Assembly (NCBI RefSeq): GCF_900111895.1
Contig: NZ_FOKB01000001.1
Coordinates: 248,001-312,000, forward strand
Direction of reading: 5' to 3'
DNA from: Pseudomonas simiae
Lineage (GTDB): Bacteria; Pseudomonadota; Gammaproteobacteria; Pseudomonadales; Pseudomonadaceae
Length of the DNA stretch: 64,000 bases
Part shown: in pieces, positions 62,596 to 64,000 of the stretch
How positions within the stretch are numbered: the first letter of the stretch is position 1
Layout of the letters: each line of letters starts with the position of its first letter
The notes under the pieces: model-generated
Databases searched by the model: none
What the model was told of the DNA's origin: nothing
What the model saw: only the letters and a program-made list of their open reading frames with translations
Made by a program: the position numbers and the translations under genes

Positions 62596-63669
62596 ATGGC
62601 GGATACGCGTCGTTGGGTGTGGCTTGGCGGGATTGTCCTGCTGTGCGTCTTTGTATTCTTGCTGCATTCGATCCTGACGCCGTTCCTGGTCGCGTTGCTG
62701 CTGGCCTATCTCTTCGATCCGGTGGTGGATCGTCTGGAGAAGGCCGGGCTGTCGCGTACCTGGGGCGTGGTGGCGGTGTTCGCGCTGTTTACCCTGATCA
62801 TCACGGCGCTGGTGCTGGTACTGGTGCCGATGCTGGCCAAGCAGCTGTTCCGACTCTATGAGCTGGCGCCGCAGATGCTCGATTGGCTGCAGCACACGGC
62901 GATGCCATGGGCCCAGGCCAAGCTGGGATTGGCGGATGGCTTCTGGAAGTTCGACAAGGTCAAGGCCGCGATCAGCGAGCACATGGGGCAGACCACCGAT
63001 ATCGTCGGCGTTGTACTAAGCCAAGCCACTGCGTCCAGCCTGGCGCTGATCGGTTGGCTGACCAATCTGGTACTGATCCCGGTGGTCGCGTTCTACCTGC
63101 TGCGCGACTGGGACCTCATGATGGCCAAGATCCGCAGCCTGCTGCCGCGTGACCGTGAGGAACGCATCGTCTCCCTCGCCGAAGAGTGCCACGAGGTATT
63201 GGGCGCCTTCGTGCGTGGCCAATTGCTGGTGATGTTGGCCCTGGGGATCATCTATGCGGCTGGCTTGATGGCCATCGGCCTGGAATTGGGCCTGCTGATT
63301 GGCCTGATCGCCGGCCTGGCTGCGATCGTGCCCTATATGGGCTTCGTGATTGGTATCGGCGCGGCACTGGTGGCCGGGCTGTTCCAGTTTGGTGGTGACT
63401 TGTACCCAATGTTGGGCATCGTGGCCGTGTTCATGGTCGGCCAGGCTCTGGAAGGCATGGTCCTGACGCCGCTGCTGGTCGGCGATCGGATTGGCCTGCA
63501 CCCGGTGGCAGTGATCTTTGCGATCCTGGCGGGCGGTGAGCTGTTTGGCTTTACGGGGATCTTGCTGGCGCTGCCGGTGGCGGCAGTGATCATGGTGCTG
63601 GTGCGCCATGTGCACGATTTGTACAAGGATTCGGATGTGTATACAGGGGTTGAAGACCCGGATCTGTAA
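62596..63669 (+). CDS. AI-2E family permease (PerM/TqsA-like)
   Basis: 357 residues with eight membrane segments. LHSILTPFLVALLLAYLFDP near the start and the GLIAGLAAIVPYMGFVIGI segment are typical of the AI-2E exporter family (E. coli PerM, TqsA). TGGAG six bases before the ATG at 62596 supports the start. Members export autoinducer-2 or act as Na+/H+ antiporters; the exact function is not known here. A strong bidirectional terminator follows. In other pseudomonads hda usually comes next; here it does not. Confidence 0.9.
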   Translation: MADTRRWVWLGGIVLLCVFVFLLHSILTPFLVALLLAYLFDPVVDRLEKAGLSRTWGVVAVFALFTLIITALVLVLVPMLAKQLFRLYELAPQMLDWLQHTAMPWAQAKLGLADGFWKFDKVKAAISEHMGQTTDIVGVVLSQATASSLALIGWLTNLVLIPVVAFYLLRDWDLMMAKIRSLLPRDREERIVSLAEECHEVLGAFVRGQLLVMLALGIIYAAGLMAIGLELGLLIGLIAGLAAIVPYMGFVIGIGAALVAGLFQFGGDLYPMLGIVAVFMVGQALEGMVLTPLLVGDRIGLHPVAVIFAILAGGELFGFTGILLALPVAAVIMVLVRHVHDLYKDSDVYTGVEDPDL

Positions 63670-63684
63670 CTTTGTCATCACAAG

Positions 63685-63720
63685 AAAAAATCGGAATCCG
63701 CTAAGGATTCCGATTTTTTT
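63685..63720. terminator. Bidirectional terminator after the AI-2E permease gene
   Basis: AAAAAATCGGAATCC-GCTA-AGGATTCCGATTTTTTT: a 10-bp stem flanked by A- and T-runs, so it can stop both the permease gene and the convergent glycosyltransferase gene. Confidence 0.93.
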
Positions 63721-63774
63721 ATGCCTGTGGCTCTGAGCCCCGTCGTAGTTAAGAACGTCGCCGGACCGCAGTTT

Positions 63775-64000
63775 TCACGTTTTCAGCCAGGCGTTTCTCC
63801 ACGCCACCAGGTGTTCTTCCTTGAGTATCCAGTTCTTGAGCACCGCGCTACGCAGCGCGTCTCCGGCTCGAGCGCTGGCGTCCCGTTCGGTAAGGTGCTC
63901 GCGAATGGCGGCAATCCAGTCTTTAGGCGTGTTTCTGACCCGGGTCACCGGCAACTCACCGCTGTAACAACGAATATCCGAGCAAATCACCGGGAAACCA
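63775..64000 (-). CDS. Glycosyltransferase, C-terminal fragment (5' end outside window)
   Basis: Only the last 75 codons are visible; the frame is open to the window edge (GFPVICSDIRCYSG). PVICSDIRCYSGELPVTRV is typical of the late part of family-4-like (GT-B) glycosyltransferases, where a Glu/Asp-rich loop binds the sugar nucleotide, and DWIAAIREHLTERDASARAG is the usual trailing helix. The GTG at 63990 is internal, not the start. Acceptor and donor sugars are unknown; with the acetylation genes at the other end it may point to a surface-polysaccharide region. Confidence 0.6.
   Translation of the reverse strand, partial: GFPVICSDIRCYSGELPVTRVRNTPKDWIAAIREHLTERDASARAGDALRSAVLKNWILKEEHLVAWRNAWLKT

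Overview
The window is chromosomal DNA of a Pseudomonas, most likely of the P. fluorescens group. The evidence is the gene content (aceK, hrpA, fabH2 with an ECF sigma factor, gbuA/gbuR, cysM-rlmD-relA-mazG, purN-purM), Pseudomonas-type REP hairpins (GGAGCGGGCTTGCTCGCGAA and a GGGGGCTTGCCCCC variant) between genes, and dense GC-rich coding. There are no rRNA or tRNA genes, insertion sequences, CRISPR arrays or prophage genes that I can see.

Layout. 1-2.6 kb: the end of a polysaccharide O-acetylation locus (MBOAT acyltransferase, AlgX/AlgJ-like protein) and a methyltransferase, more AT-rich than the rest. 2.7-5.3 kb: a DMT exporter and a chemoreceptor. 5.7-11.4 kb: aceK and hrpA. 11.7-13.8 kb: a FabH-type ketoacyl synthase, an ECF sigma factor and a zinc-binding anti-sigma protein, preceded by a perfect 18-bp palindrome. 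13.8-27.9 kb: housekeeping and envelope genes (porin, aquaporin, ABC exporter, cyclophilin, azoreductase, YbdG-like channel, DEAD-box helicase). 27.9-31.8 kb: a copABCD copper-resistance operon. 31.8-38.3 kb: a lipoprotein, a TorF-like porin, an S1-domain protein, an NCS1 permease and an MFS transporter.

38.3-45.8 kb matches the P. aeruginosa PA1413-PA1422 neighbourhood: a LysR regulator, the 40-residue PA1414-family protein (a locus linked in P. aeruginosa to the sRNA SicX), then the 4-guanidinobutyrate operon (gbuA, a SnoaL-like gene, an NCS1 permease, an SSS symporter) divergent from gbuR, followed by a DTW-domain tRNA modification gene.

45.9-51.7 kb is one 1964-residue gene with a DUF6543 (dermonecrotic-toxin-like) N-terminus, leucine-rich repeats and a C-terminal NEL-type E3 ubiquitin ligase fold. 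The position of the catalytic cysteine appears to be glycine, so this may be a pseudo-ligase. I consider it the most unusual item here. It lies directly upstream of cysM, where gacS normally lies in pseudomonads.

51.8-63.7 kb is the conserved block cysM-rlmD-relA-mazG-DUF2058, DUF3108, purN-purM, DUF2066, AI-2E permease. It ends at a strong bidirectional terminator, after which a glycosyltransferase tail on the minus strand replaces the hda gene I would expect. Both ends of the window therefore touch surface-polysaccharide genes.
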